From: an uncultured Collinsella sp.
GTDB taxonomy: Bacteria > Actinomycetota > Coriobacteriia > Coriobacteriales > Coriobacteriaceae
DNA: 39,058 bases
Assembly (NCBI GenBank): GCA_958427895.1
Contig: CAUADW010000010.1
Location: forward strand, 1 to 39,058
Reading direction: 5' to 3'
Position 1 is the stretch's first letter. Every line of letters begins with the position of its first letter. Positions 1 to 7,615 of the stretch are shown in pieces. The notes beneath the pieces were generated by a model. It made no database searches and was not told where the DNA came from. It saw only the letters and a list, made by a program, of their open reading frames with translations. A program made the translations under genes and the position numbers.

Positions 1-686
1 CCATCCATGCTGCCGGCCACGTGCCGCTGCCGCCCTACATTACCGATTACGAGGGCGATCCCGAGAAGTACCAGACCGTCTACGCCATGAAGGAGGAGCA
101 TTCGGCCGCTGCTCCCACGGCGGGCCTGCACTTTACGCCCGAGCTCATGGCGGCTATCGAGGCCAAGGGCGCGAAGTTTGCCGCTGTCGAGCTCGAGGTC
201 GGTATCGATACCTTCCGTCTGGTGGAGGAGGACGACCCTACGCAGCACGTCATGCACACCGAGCGCTACCACGTATCGCAGGAGGTGGTCGATGCCGTTC
301 ATAAGGCTAAGGCCGAGGGGCATCGTGTGATCGCTGTCGGTACCACGGCGGTGCGCTCGCTCGAGAGCGCGTTTGACGCCGATGCGCCGGTGTCCGATCC
401 GGCTGTGACGGCGCGCTATTTTGAGGGTCGTGAGGACGGCGCCGACACGCTCGGCCGCGGTGACATCGTGGTGCGCGAGAACGCTACGACGCAGCTCTAC
501 CTCATGCCCGGCTCGACCTATCACGTGGTCGACGCACTGATCACAAACTTCCATGTGCCGCGTTCCACGCTCATGATGCTCGTGAGCGCACTTGCCTCAC
601 GCGATCAGATCATGGATGCCTACGCCGCCGCCATCGAGGAGCGCTACCGCTTCTTCAGCTTTGGCGACGCAATGCTCATTCAGTAG
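1..686 (+). CDS. queA: S-adenosylmethionine:tRNA ribosyltransferase-isomerase, C-terminal two thirds (5' end outside window)
   Basis: QueA transfers and isomerises the ribosyl group of SAM onto preQ1 at the wobble base of GUN-anticodon tRNAs, giving epoxyqueuosine in the cytoplasm. The reading frame is open from base 3 to the TAG at 684-686, about 227 residues against roughly 345 for the family, so the N-terminus lies upstream. Visible family signatures are the GLHFT block after EEHSAAAPTA, the GTTAVRSLES block, a GRGD stretch, and the C-terminal ITNFHVPRSTLMMLVSA and RFFSFGDAMLI blocks. No internal stop or frameshift is seen. The next queuosine gene, tgt, is at 4419, separated by two genes that are not obviously related to queuosine. 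The stop codon runs directly into a 13-bp hairpin. Family assignment is very secure. Confidence 0.97.
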   Translation, partial: IHAAGHVPLPPYITDYEGDPEKYQTVYAMKEEHSAAAPTAGLHFTPELMAAIEAKGAKFAAVELEVGIDTFRLVEEDDPTQHVMHTERYHVSQEVVDAVHKAKAEGHRVIAVGTTAVRSLESAFDADAPVSDPAVTARYFEGREDGADTLGRGDIVVRENATTQLYLMPGSTYHVVDALITNFHVPRSTLMMLVSALASRDQIMDAYAAAIEERYRFFSFGDAMLIQ

Positions 687-835
687 GTTACGGCGTTTTC
701 CAAACGCCGTAACCGGCCGACGCTGCAAACGCCCCTAAGCGGCAATCTGACGTTCAATCGTCGGGCATGACCAGAAGGTCAATGCCCTCCTCTTTCACGT
801 CACCTTGCTCGCTTAGGGGCGTTTTCGCTGTCCGC
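686..835. repeat. Structured intergenic element, copy A (hairpin H1 plus nested two-stem structure)
   Basis: Seen directly: hairpin H1 (686-698 with 702-714, 13 bp, 3-nt loop, no T run), then a conserved GGCCGACGCTGC linker (715-726), then an outer stem of 15 perfect pairs (727-741 with 810-824). This encloses an inner hairpin (763-772 with 777-787) whose GACC-AGAA-GGTC tip is conserved. Copy B lies at 3983-4123 after the dehydrogenase gene. It keeps H1, linker and inner tip but has a completely different outer stem that still pairs. This pattern points to a selected RNA or DNA structure. Function unknown; a terminator, a mobile repeat or a structured RNA are all possible. Confidence 0.8.
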
Positions 836-868
836 GCCAAAACATCGGCGTTGCCGTGGTTGTTGCTG

Positions 869-990
869 TAGTCGTTGGGGACGTTCTTGAATGACTAGTC
901 AAAGGGGACACTCTTGCGGCGCTTGGCACTTGGGTAGTCGTTGGGGACGTTCTTGAATGACTAGTCGTTTAAGAACGTCCCCAATGACTA
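869..990. repeat. GGGGACG/GACTAGTC REP-like repeats (two units, one forming a long hairpin)
   Basis: Two direct copies of a 32-nt unit begin TAGTCGTTGGGGACGTTC and end GACTAGTC (869-900 and 935-966). The second is followed by its inverted partner (967-990), so 935-990 can fold into a hairpin of about 23 bp with G·T wobbles. Between them lies a GGGGACACTC fragment. The same motifs recur at 4166-4324, 16673-16720 and 38784-38893. The style resembles REP sequences mobilised by RAYT (Y1) transposases, but no such transposase is in this window. Confidence 0.75.
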
Positions 991-1008
991 CCTTGCATCA
1001 ATCTAATA

Positions 1009-1075
1009 AGTTGCGGTGAGATAGTTCTTGAATTGGCCTTTTTGAGGGCTAAACAGGAACTATCTCACCGCAACT
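1009..1075. repeat. TTGCGGTG-family hairpin, copy 1
   Basis: Perfect 19-bp inverted repeat (1009-1027 with 1057-1075) around a 29-nt loop. Related hairpins are at 6621-6683 and 9891-9959: all begin TTGCGGTG and end CACCGCAA, with different loops. This copy sits between the convergent queA and coiled-coil genes and ends 25 bases from the latter's stop codon, so it may act as a bidirectional terminator or a REP-like element. No T run is present. Confidence 0.8.
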
Positions 1076-1100
1076 GCGTTGGGTGTTTTTGGCAGCGGGT

Positions 1101-2882
1101 TTACTTGCTCGCGAACAGCCAGATCAGGATTATCACCAGAATCACGGCGATGATGCAGGCGATGGCTCCGGTGAATTTGACGCGTGAGTCGCGGGTTCGC
1201 TTGCGCACGTCGTCTTCGGCGGCCTCGAGTTGGGCAACTTCGCGCTCGGTCTCAGTATGCTCGGCCTTGTCGCGTGCCAAGGACCCGGCGAGCGATTCGG
1301 TGATCTCGGGATGGTCGTGCACCTCGGTCGCCTGCTCGATAATCGACTGCGCATGTGCGGCGTCCGCTTGGGCGTTGGCGATGGCCTGCTCTTGCTCGCG
1401 GCGTGCCTTGTCCTGCGTGGCGATCTTTTCGCGCAGCTCGCGCTGGCGCGTCGCGGCGGAAGTTTTTGCGGACTGCAGCTCGTCGCGCGCGGCATCTGCC
1501 TCAGCCGTTACGGCCTGGTGCGCGCGTTTAGCGTCGGCGATGGGGGCCTGTGCCTGCTCGACGGCCTGCTCGGCGGCGGCAAGTGAATGCTCAAGATCGG
1601 CGGTCACGCGCGGAATGTCTTCCTCGGCCTTGCGGAGGGCGTCGGCAGCGTCGGAGATTTGCATAGACAACTCGCTGGTGCGCACGGTGTAATTGGCGGG
1701 ATTTGCCGAAGGGTTGCGCTGCAGCTCGGCATACTCGCGACGCAAGGTCTCGAGCTGCGCGCGCGTAGCATCGGCAGTTTGTCGTGCGGCGGCGATACCG
1801 GCATCGCGCTCGGCCTTCACTTTGTCGCGGATGCGCTTGGAATCCTCAAGGCGACGAACGAGGCGGTTGCCGGTCTCGCGCGAGCTCGCCTCGCGGGCTT
1901 CCACGGCGTCGAGTGCAGCCTTCAGTCGGAGCTCGGTCGCATCGTCCTCTGCCTTCATTTGCTCGAGCTGGCCCTTGAGCTCCGTCGCTTTGGCGGCATG
2001 GGCATCACGGTTAATTTCAGCTGCCGCAGCGGTCTTCTGTGCCGCGGCAATCGCCTGGCGTTGATCGGCGATGATCTGATCGTAGCGGCCTGCGATGTCC
2101 TGGCGCGTCTCGAGCTCCTCTGCCTGGTCGGCGATGCGCTGCTCAAGCTCGGCTAAATGGGCGCGGGCATCGGCGAGTGCCTTCTTGGCGGCGTTCATCT
2201 CGCGCATGGCCGACGCGCCCTGGGCGATAAAAGTGCCCACGGCGTTAGCGGTGTTTGAGACGGCGCTCCCCAGGTCGCGGCTCGTGGCGGGAGCATGCGA
2301 GGTGGTCGGGTGCGCGGCTTCGGCGGCATTCGTATCGGCAGTCTGCGGCGCGGCGATATTGCCGGTGCCGCCTTCGATCACGGAAAAGCCCGCTGCGTGC
2401 GGGTCGACCGCGTCCGCGCCGATCGTGGGGTGCTCGAGTTGTAGGAACGAGGGCATGGTACTGCCCTGGTCGGCAACCGGGGTCTCGCCGGGCACAAACG
2501 TCGAGGCAGCCTCGGCGGCTTCCTCTTCCTCGGCGTCGACATCGGCATCGGCGACGGCGTCCTTCATCGCTTTGACGGCATCCATCATGGAGTCCATGAC
2601 GGCGTCGAGCTCTTCTTCCGAAGACACCTCGATGGGGCCCGCTACTTGCGGCGCGCTCTCAGCCTTGGGCTCAGTATCGCTCGGGTCCGGCTGCTCTAGC
2701 TGCTCTTCTTTGTCTTGCTCTGCGGCGACATTAGCGTCTGTGGCCTCGCCTGCGGCGGCAGGAGCCTCCTCGACGGCGGCATCAATGCTGCCATCGCTGC
2801 TGGTAGAAGTATCGCAGTCGTCAATGGTGTCTGCGGAATCATCAATATGCTGTTGAGTCTGGGGGTCCAGCTCGTCTGTCAT
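1101..2882 (-). CDS. Tail-anchored coiled-coil membrane protein of unknown function
   Basis: I do not recognise a named family. About 593 residues. The first ~200 are very acidic and low-complexity (runs of D, E, A), so probably disordered. Residues from about 230 to 560 are rich in A, E, K, R and Q with heptad character and form a long coiled coil (blocks such as LADARAHLAELEQRIADQ). The last ~22 residues are one hydrophobic segment (IACIIAVILVIILIWLF) ending in ASK, so the protein is probably tail-anchored with its bulk in the cytoplasm. Start: a GAGGAG lies at 2892-2897; the ATG at 2882 has the better spacing (9 nt), while the ATG at 2888 is only 3 nt away. The frame stays open upstream to 3014, but that part looks like leader. 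It may be structural or envelope-linked, but nothing proves this. Confidence 0.8.
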   Translation of the reverse strand: MTDELDPQTQQHIDDSADTIDDCDTSTSSDGSIDAAVEEAPAAAGEATDANVAAEQDKEEQLEQPDPSDTEPKAESAPQVAGPIEVSSEEELDAVMDSMMDAVKAMKDAVADADVDAEEEEAAEAASTFVPGETPVADQGSTMPSFLQLEHPTIGADAVDPHAAGFSVIEGGTGNIAAPQTADTNAAEAAHPTTSHAPATSRDLGSAVSNTANAVGTFIAQGASAMREMNAAKKALADARAHLAELEQRIADQAEELETRQDIAGRYDQIIADQRQAIAAAQKTAAAAEINRDAHAAKATELKGQLEQMKAEDDATELRLKAALDAVEAREASSRETGNRLVRRLEDSKRIRDKVKAERDAGIAAARQTADATRAQLETLRREYAELQRNPSANPANYTVRTSELSMQISDAADALRKAEEDIPRVTADLEHSLAAAEQAVEQAQAPIADAKRAHQAVTAEADAARDELQSAKTSAATRQRELREKIATQDKARREQEQAIANAQADAAHAQSIIEQATEVHDHPEITESLAGSLARDKAEHTETEREVAQLEAAEDDVRKRTRDSRVKFTGAIACIIAVILVIILIWLFASK

Positions 2883-3021
2883 AGGCATGTGCTCCTCATC
2901 GTTGTTTGTCACCCTATGATAAAGTCTCGCGCCGACATCCCGCGCGCCGCAGCAAAGTTTCAAAACGTGTTCGATGGCTCGCGTCGATAGCAAAAACTCG
3001 GCCGCTCTACCCAATTTTTAC

Positions 3022-3050
3022 TTGACAATCCCTTCGCCGAAAAACGTTAT
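3022..3050 (+). promoter_or_regulatory. Candidate sigma-70 promoter for the dehydrogenase
   Basis: A perfect -35 TTGACA is at 3022-3027. With a 17-nt spacer the -10 position reads CGTTAT (3045-3050), a weak match. This would give a leader of about 120 nt before the start at 3180. Only the -35 is convincing. Confidence 0.4.
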
Positions 3051-3179
3051 GCCGTTCGCCTATCGAGGCCTTTTTCTTTTCACTTGAAGAAGCTAAAGTT
3101 GCATCTCAGCTTTTGGCGCGTTTATTTTGGATGCGCGCAGTCGGCGGGCGTGCCCGTCGCGATTTTGAAAGGACTTCGT

Positions 3180-3980
3180 ATGGGACTTTTCACTGGTAAG
3201 ACCGTGATCGTCACCGGCGGCGGCAAGGCCACGCTTAAGGACGGCTCTGCTGGCTCCATCGGCTACGGCATCGATATCGCTTTTGCCAAGGAGGGCGCGA
3301 ACCTCGTTATCACCGGTCGCAACGTCGCCAAGCTCGAGGCTGCCAAAGAGTCTCTTGAGGCCGAGTACGGCGTCAAGGTTCTGCCTGTTCGGGCCGATGT
3401 CTCGGCTGGTCAGGACAACGAAGCCGTCGTGCAGAACGTTATCGACAAGGCGATTGAGGAGTTCGGTCGCATCGACGCCGTCGTCAACAACGCTCAGGCC
3501 AGCGCCTCGGGTGTGACCATCGCCGACCACACTATGGACCAGTTTAACCTGGCCATTTACTCTGGCCTGTATGCCACCTACCTGTACATGCAGAAGGCCT
3601 ATCCGCACCTGAAGGAGACCAAGGGCTCCGTGGTCAACTTTGCTTCGGGCGCCGGCCTGTTTGGCAACTATGGCCAGTGCAGCTATGCTGCCGCCAAGGA
3701 GGGCATCCGCGGTCTGACCCGCGTCGCCGCCAACGAGTGGGGCAAGGACGGCATCAACGTCAACATTGTGTGCCCGCTTGCCTGGACTGCTGCGCTCGAG
3801 AACTTCCAGGATGCCTATCCCGAGGCGTTTAAGGCCAACGTCCACATGCCGCCGGCAGGCCACTACGGCGACGTCGAGAAGGAGATCGGCCGCGTGGTCG
3901 TTCAGCTCTGCGGCCCCGACTTTAAGTACATGAACGGCGAGACCGTTACCCTCGAGGGTGGCATGGGCCAGCGGCCGTAG
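3180..3980 (+). CDS. Short-chain dehydrogenase resembling bacterial 12-alpha-hydroxysteroid dehydrogenase
   Basis: 266 residues, a typical classical SDR length. Visible: N-terminal Rossmann motif TGGGKA (12-17) and GSIGYG (25-30), TGRN (45-48, compatible with NADP preference), NNAQ (103-106, replacing the common NNAG), and the catalytic triad Ser156 (NFASG), Tyr169 and Lys173 (SYAAAKEG). From memory the whole protein tracks the 12-alpha-HSDH of Clostridium sp. ATCC 29733, including NNAQASASG, FNLAIYSGLYATY-like, SGAGLFGN and the C-terminal LEGGMGQRP. Compared with that enzyme there is an insertion of about seven residues (LKDGSAG region, 19-25) inside the glycine-rich loop. Such enzymes oxidise the 12-alpha-hydroxyl of cholate-type bile acids. 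Start at 3180 chosen for GAAAGGA at 3167-3173. Substrate is inferred. Confidence 0.85.
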   Translation: MGLFTGKTVIVTGGGKATLKDGSAGSIGYGIDIAFAKEGANLVITGRNVAKLEAAKESLEAEYGVKVLPVRADVSAGQDNEAVVQNVIDKAIEEFGRIDAVVNNAQASASGVTIADHTMDQFNLAIYSGLYATYLYMQKAYPHLKETKGSVVNFASGAGLFGNYGQCSYAAAKEGIRGLTRVAANEWGKDGINVNIVCPLAWTAALENFQDAYPEAFKANVHMPPAGHYGDVEKEIGRVVVQLCGPDFKYMNGETVTLEGGMGQRP

Positions 3981-3982
3981 GG

Positions 3983-4123
3983 GTTACGGCGTTTTACCAA
4001 ACGCCGTAACGGGCCGACGCTGCGCGGTCACCAGAGCGACAATTTGTCATTCAAAGAGGGCGGCATGACCAGAAGGTCTATGCCGCCCTCTTTTCATGCC
4101 AACTTGTTCGCTCTGGCGACCGC
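3983..4123. repeat. Structured intergenic element, copy B
   Basis: Hairpin H1 (3983-3994 with 3999-4010, same 12 stem bases as copy A, loop TACC instead of TCC) starts two bases after the dehydrogenase stop. Linker GGCCGACGCTGC follows (4012-4023). Outer stem 4024-4038 pairs with 4109-4123, 14 of 15 positions; the exception is A·C on this strand, which becomes U·G on the opposite strand. Inner hairpin: 4053-4066 with 4080-4093 (14 bp), capped by GACC-AGAA-GGTC. The outer stem has no sequence in common with copy A, yet both pair. The flanks (CAATNTG, CTTGNTCGC) are also shared. Confidence 0.8.
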
Positions 4124-4165
4124 TCGCTGACGTTGCCAGAGCATCGGCGTTGCCTTTGTTGATGT

Positions 4166-4324
4166 AGTCATTGGGGACGTTCTTAAATGACTAGTCGAAG
4201 GGGACACTCTTGCCGGCACTTGGGGACAGTCCCTGAGTGCCGGCAGATTGGGACACTCCTTTGCAAGATGGCGCTGAAGACTGTCCCCAACAACTAGTCG
4301 TTTAAGAACGTCCCCAACGACTGG
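4166..4324. repeat. Nested GGGGACG/GACTAGTC inverted repeat
   Basis: A 32-nt left arm (4166-4197, TAGTCATTGGGGACG...) has its inverted copy at 4293-4324. Inside is a smaller hairpin with 10-bp arms TGCCGGCACT (4211-4220) and AGTGCCGGCA (4236-4245), plus GGGGACAGTCC, GGGACACTCC and GACTGTCCCC pieces. It belongs to the same repeat family as 869-990 and 38784-38893 and lies just upstream of the tgt promoter. Confidence 0.75.
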
Positions 4325-4375
4325 TCGTTTAATGCGCCAGTTTCTGTCGAGTCGGTGCTTCTTGCGGGTTGCCCG

Positions 4376-4381
4376 TATAAT
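4376..4381 (+). promoter_or_regulatory. Candidate -10 box for tgt
   Basis: A perfect TATAAT lies 37 nt before the tgt start codon, with AAGGAG at 4404-4409. No convincing -35 is seen at 16-18 nt upstream, so an activator or an unusual -35 would be needed. Confidence 0.5.
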
Positions 4382-4418
4382 GGTCTGCGTATGAACCGCA
4401 ATCAAGGAGTTCCAGTTT

Positions 4419-5558
4419 ATGGACCAGAATCTCTTTAAATTTGACCTAATCGCCGAGGATCCGACGACGCACGCGCGCGCCGCCGTGCTGCATACCCCGC
4501 ACGGCGACATCGAGACACCGATCTTTATGCCCGTGGGCACCAAGGCAAACGTCAAGGGCATCCCCACCGAGACCGTTAAGCAGCTCGGTGCGCAGATCGT
4601 GCTCGCCAACACCTACCACCTGTCCATGCGTCCCGGCGAGGACACCATCGCCGAGCTGGGCGGACTGCACAAGTTTATGAACTGGCACGGCCCCATCCTT
4701 ACCGACTCGGGCGGTTTCCAGGTCTTCAGCCACAACGACGCCGTCAAGCTCACCGACGAGGGCGTGCGCTTTATCGTCAACGACTACGACGGCCGCCACG
4801 TGTTCTGGACGCCCGAGGACAACATGGAAATCGCCATGAAGCTCGGCTCCGACATCTGCATGCAGCTCGACCAATGCCCGGGCTATCCCGCCACGCGCGC
4901 CTACGTTGAGCGCGCCGTGGAGCTGTCGAGTATGTGGGCCGAGCGCTGCTATAAGGCCCACACCCGTGATGACCAGGCGCTCTTCGGCATCGTCCAGGGC
5001 GGTATGCATCTGGACCTGCGCCTGCGATCGCTGCGCCACCTGGAGGAGTGCGGCGACTTCCCCGGCTACGGCATCGGCGGCTACTCGGTGGGCGAGGACC
5101 ACGAGACCATGTTCGAGACGCTGGCGCCGCTGGTTTCCGACTACATGCCCAAGCACAAGCCGCGCTACCTCATGGGCGTCGGCAACCCGACGACGCTCGT
5201 GCGCGGCGTTGGCGTGGGCATCGACATGTTCGACTGCGTGCTGCCGACGCGCACTGGCCGCATGGGCACGGCGTTCTCCAGTGAAGGTCGCCTTAACTTC
5301 CGCAACGCGCGCTTTGCGCACGACGACGGCCCCATCGACCCCACCTGCACCTGCCCGGTGTGCACGGGCGGCTACAGCCGCGCGCTCATCCGCCACATGG
5401 TCACGCAGAAGGAGATGCTCGGCGGTATTCTGCTGTCGATGCACAACATCTACTACCTGCTCAACCTTATGCAGCGTGCCCGCCAGGCCATTATCGAGGG
5501 CCGCTACGGTGCGTTCGTGAGCGACTGGATGAACAGTCCTGCGGCGGTGGACTACTAA
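4419..5558 (+). CDS. tgt: Queuine/preQ1 tRNA-guanine transglycosylase
   Basis: Exchanges guanine-34 of GUN-anticodon tRNAs (Asp, Asn, His, Tyr) for preQ1 or queuine, the step before QueA. 379 residues, normal for the family. Visible motifs: ANTYHL, ILTDSGGFQVFS (substrate-pocket aspartate), GIVQGGMH, GIGGYSVGE, MGVGNP, and FDCVLPTRTGRMG holding the nucleophilic aspartate. The zinc site is C-T-C-P-V-C followed about 25 residues later by SMHN, giving the Cys3-His set. Start at 4419 is supported by AAGGAG 9 nt upstream. It stands alone in transcription, with its own -10 upstream, although queA lies 3.7 kb before it on the same strand. Confidence 0.96.
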   Translation: MDQNLFKFDLIAEDPTTHARAAVLHTPHGDIETPIFMPVGTKANVKGIPTETVKQLGAQIVLANTYHLSMRPGEDTIAELGGLHKFMNWHGPILTDSGGFQVFSHNDAVKLTDEGVRFIVNDYDGRHVFWTPEDNMEIAMKLGSDICMQLDQCPGYPATRAYVERAVELSSMWAERCYKAHTRDDQALFGIVQGGMHLDLRLRSLRHLEECGDFPGYGIGGYSVGEDHETMFETLAPLVSDYMPKHKPRYLMGVGNPTTLVRGVGVGIDMFDCVLPTRTGRMGTAFSSEGRLNFRNARFAHDDGPIDPTCTCPVCTGGYSRALIRHMVTQKEMLGGILLSMHNIYYLLNLMQRARQAIIEGRYGAFVSDWMNSPAAVDY

Positions 5559-5707
5559 GGACGGCGCGGACGCTTGCGAGGCGAGAGCAACGGCAAAGGC
5601 CAAGCGGCGATCGGCCGTCGCGTTCGCTAACACGGTCTGCGCGACCGCTGACCGATAGCTTGCAAGCGCTTGATGCATCGTGGGTACCATACCGAATGGT
5701 TGATGTT

Positions 5708-5755
5708 CGGGCGGGTGTTTGGCGCATGGCGTCGACCCCGCCCGTTTTTCTTTTT
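5708..5755 (+). terminator. Rho-independent terminator after tgt
   Basis: GC-only 8-bp stem CGGGCGGG (5708-5715) with CCCGCCCG (5737-5744), 21-nt loop, then a run of eleven bases TTTTTCTTTTT. It lies 150 nt after tgt and ends just 6 nt before the AGGAG of the next gene, so it could also attenuate that gene. Confidence 0.75.
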
Positions 5756-5771
5756 CTCGATAGGAGTACCC

Positions 5772-6530
5772 ATGATTAAGAACGAGAATGTCGAGGGCGA
5801 GCCTGCCTACGACGAGACGTACCGCCGCGGTCCCGTGGTCATGCGCGGCCCCATGATTCCTAAGGACAACACCTACGCCAACCTGCTGGCGCCTGAGGAG
5901 TCGACCGACTGGCTGCATGCCGACCCCTGGCGCGTGCTGCGCATTCAGGCAGAGTTTGTCGATGGCTTTGGCGCGCTTGCCGAGCTCGGACCTGCGGTGA
6001 CCATCTTCGGCAGCGCCCGCACGCCCAAGACCGATCCGCTCTACAAGGCGGCGCGCACGGTCGGTCGCAAGATCGCCCAGCGCGGCGTGGCGGTTATCAC
6101 CGGTGGCGGTCCCGGCATCATGGAAGCGGCCAACAGGGGAGCGGCGAGCGTCAACGGCAAGTCAGTTGGTTTGGGCATTGAGCTGCCGCACGAGCATGGG
6201 CTCAACAAATATGTGAATCTCGGTATGGACTTCCGCTACTTCTTTGTGCGCAAGACCATGTTCGTCAAATACAGTTCGGGCGCCATCGTGTTTCCCGGCG
6301 GCTTTGGTACGCTCGACGAGATGTTCGAGGTGCTCACGCTGGTGCAAACGCACAAGGTTAAGCGCATGCCGCTCGTTTTGGTGGGCACCGAGTACTGGCA
6401 GGGCCTGCTCGACTGGCTCAACGGCCCGGTGATGAATGCCGGTATGATTAGCCCGCTCGATCCGGAGCTGGTGCACATTACCGACGACCTCAACGAGGCT
6501 GTCGACATCGCCCTGAGCGGGCTGATGTAG
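5772..6530 (+). CDS. LOG-family (TIGR00730-type) Rossmann protein, nucleoside-5'-monophosphate phosphoribohydrolase-like
   Basis: 252 residues with an N-terminal extension of about 70 residues before the core. The core shows VTIFGSAR (76-83), ITGGGPGIMEAANRGA (109-124), the LOG signature PGGFGTLDE (175-183), and VLTLVQTHK. In this family the PGGxGTxxE motif binds the phosphoribosyl moiety and cleaves the N-glycosidic bond of (cytokinin) nucleotides; the older label 'lysine decarboxylase' is misleading. The in vivo substrate in gut Actinobacteria is unknown. ATG at 5772 has AGGAG at 5762-5766. No partner gene is adjacent; the next gene is convergent. Confidence 0.85.
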   Translation: MIKNENVEGEPAYDETYRRGPVVMRGPMIPKDNTYANLLAPEESTDWLHADPWRVLRIQAEFVDGFGALAELGPAVTIFGSARTPKTDPLYKAARTVGRKIAQRGVAVITGGGPGIMEAANRGAASVNGKSVGLGIELPHEHGLNKYVNLGMDFRYFFVRKTMFVKYSSGAIVFPGGFGTLDEMFEVLTLVQTHKVKRMPLVLVGTEYWQGLLDWLNGPVMNAGMISPLDPELVHITDDLNEAVDIALSGLM

Positions 6531-6541
6531 GGTAGGTAATA

Positions 6542-6603
6542 TGGGACGGGGCTAAAAAGACTGGTCTGAAACGTTTGATACCAGTCTTTTTAGCCCCGTC
6601 CCA
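6542..6603. terminator. 24-bp perfect hairpin (GGGACGGGG family), likely bidirectional terminator
   Basis: 24 uninterrupted pairs (6542-6565 with 6580-6603) around a 14-nt loop. The stem contains CTAAAAAG/CTTTTTAG, so each strand has a T5 inside the stem rather than after it. It lies between convergent genes (LOG and degV). The GGGACGGGG start recurs without a matching arm at 36823 and 36876, which suggests a repeat family rather than an ordinary terminator. Confidence 0.7.
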
Positions 6604-6620
6604 AATGAACTGCTTCTAAA

Positions 6621-6683
6621 TTGCGGTGGAATAGGGATTGATTTGCGGCTGATAAGCCAAAAACAGTCCCTATTTCACCGCAA
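6621..6683. repeat. TTGCGGTG-family hairpin, copy 2
   Basis: 17-bp stem (6621-6637 with 6667-6683) with one G·T wobble, 29-nt loop with an internal GGCT/AGCC pair. Same family as 1009-1075 and 9891-9959. It ends 15 bases before the degV stop codon. Confidence 0.75.
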
Positions 6684-6698
6684 CTGATGTGGGCGTTC

Positions 6699-7559
6699 CT
6701 AGCGAGTTGGCTGGTAACGGGGGCAGTAGCTGATGGCGATGGCGTCGACGCCTACGTGGGTTGCGATGGTGCAGCCGATGGGGCCGGTGCCGGCGTCTAC
6801 GTAGTCCTGGCCTGCGAGCGCTTGGTTGACGAGCTCCTGCTCCTCAGCGGCACCGGTTGTGAGCACGCGTACGCTTGAACCCGGGTGTTCTGCCAAAAAT
6901 GCGAGGCAATCGGCCATGGTGTTGGCGACGATGCGCTTGGCGCCGCGGCCCTTCTTGATGGCCTTGATCTCGCCCGATTTCCACTCCGGCGAAACGGCCA
7001 GGCGAATGTTGAGCATCTGCGTCAGCTGGCCAGCGAGCTTGGGCGCGCGGCCGTTCTTGACCAGGTTCTCGAGCGTGCGCGGAATCAGCAGCAGATGGGC
7101 GTCGGGCAGCGTCGCGCGGATCTGAGCCTCGGTCTCGTCTAGGCTGCGGCCGTCCTCGCGCATGGCGAGCGCGTACTCTACCAGCAGACCCTCGGCGCCC
7201 GAGCCGGTGCGCGAATCGATGCAGCGCACGTCGAGCTCGTGGGTATCGGTCACCTGGCACGCGTTGGCGTAGCAGGCAGACCACTCGCTGCATAGCGAGA
7301 TAAAGATGGCGCTATCGTGGCCGTCGGCGAGCACGCGGTCAAAGAGTGCCTTGAATTCACCGGCACTCGGCTGCGAGGTGTGCGGTAGCTGCTCGGAGCC
7401 TGCCATGCGGGCGACGTATTCCTCGGCGGTGATTTGCACCTGGTCGAGCAGATCCTCGCCCTCGATAATCACATGCAGTGGAATCACGTAAATGCCGAGC
7501 TCTTGGGCACGGGCGGGGGAGATGTCCGACGTGGAGTCGGTTATGATGGCAAAAGACAT
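6699..7559 (-). CDS. DegV family protein (fatty-acid-binding, FakB-like)
   Basis: 286 residues. Begins MSFAIITDSTSDISP, the canonical DegV opening, followed by TSQPSAGEF (domain 1 fatty-acid contact) and RTLENLVKNGR (conserved positive patch that in FakB proteins contacts the fatty-acid kinase FakA). Family members hold a fatty acid for phosphorylation and entry into phospholipid synthesis; no fakA is in this window. The frame stays open 24 codons upstream, but the ATG at 7559 is preceded by GAAAGG and matches the family start. The gene is divergent from the HAD phosphatase at 7716, with a palindromic site between them. Confidence 0.9.
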   Translation of the reverse strand: MSFAIITDSTSDISPARAQELGIYVIPLHVIIEGEDLLDQVQITAEEYVARMAGSEQLPHTSQPSAGEFKALFDRVLADGHDSAIFISLCSEWSACYANACQVTDTHELDVRCIDSRTGSGAEGLLVEYALAMREDGRSLDETEAQIRATLPDAHLLLIPRTLENLVKNGRAPKLAGQLTQMLNIRLAVSPEWKSGEIKAIKKGRGAKRIVANTMADCLAFLAEHPGSSVRVLTTGAAEEQELVNQALAGQDYVDAGTGPIGCTIATHVGVDAIAISYCPRYQPTR

Positions 7560-7615
7560 AATTGCACCTTTCGTTGGGGCGTTTGCGCGCCGCCTTCTGA
7601 GAGCAAAGTGCGACA

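Noticed and set aside
1033..1692. Plus-strand Ser/Ala/Cys-rich frames over the coiled-coil gene
   Set aside because: Reverse reading of alanine/glutamate-rich codons; begins in a hairpin repeat.
4446..5918. 490-codon frame antisense to tgt
   Set aside because: Shadow of tgt with low-complexity His/Val/Ala content; it also runs through the tgt terminator region.
5772..6530. Lysine decarboxylase
   Set aside because: PGGFGTLDE is the LOG phosphoribohydrolase motif; the old decarboxylase label is a historical error for this family.
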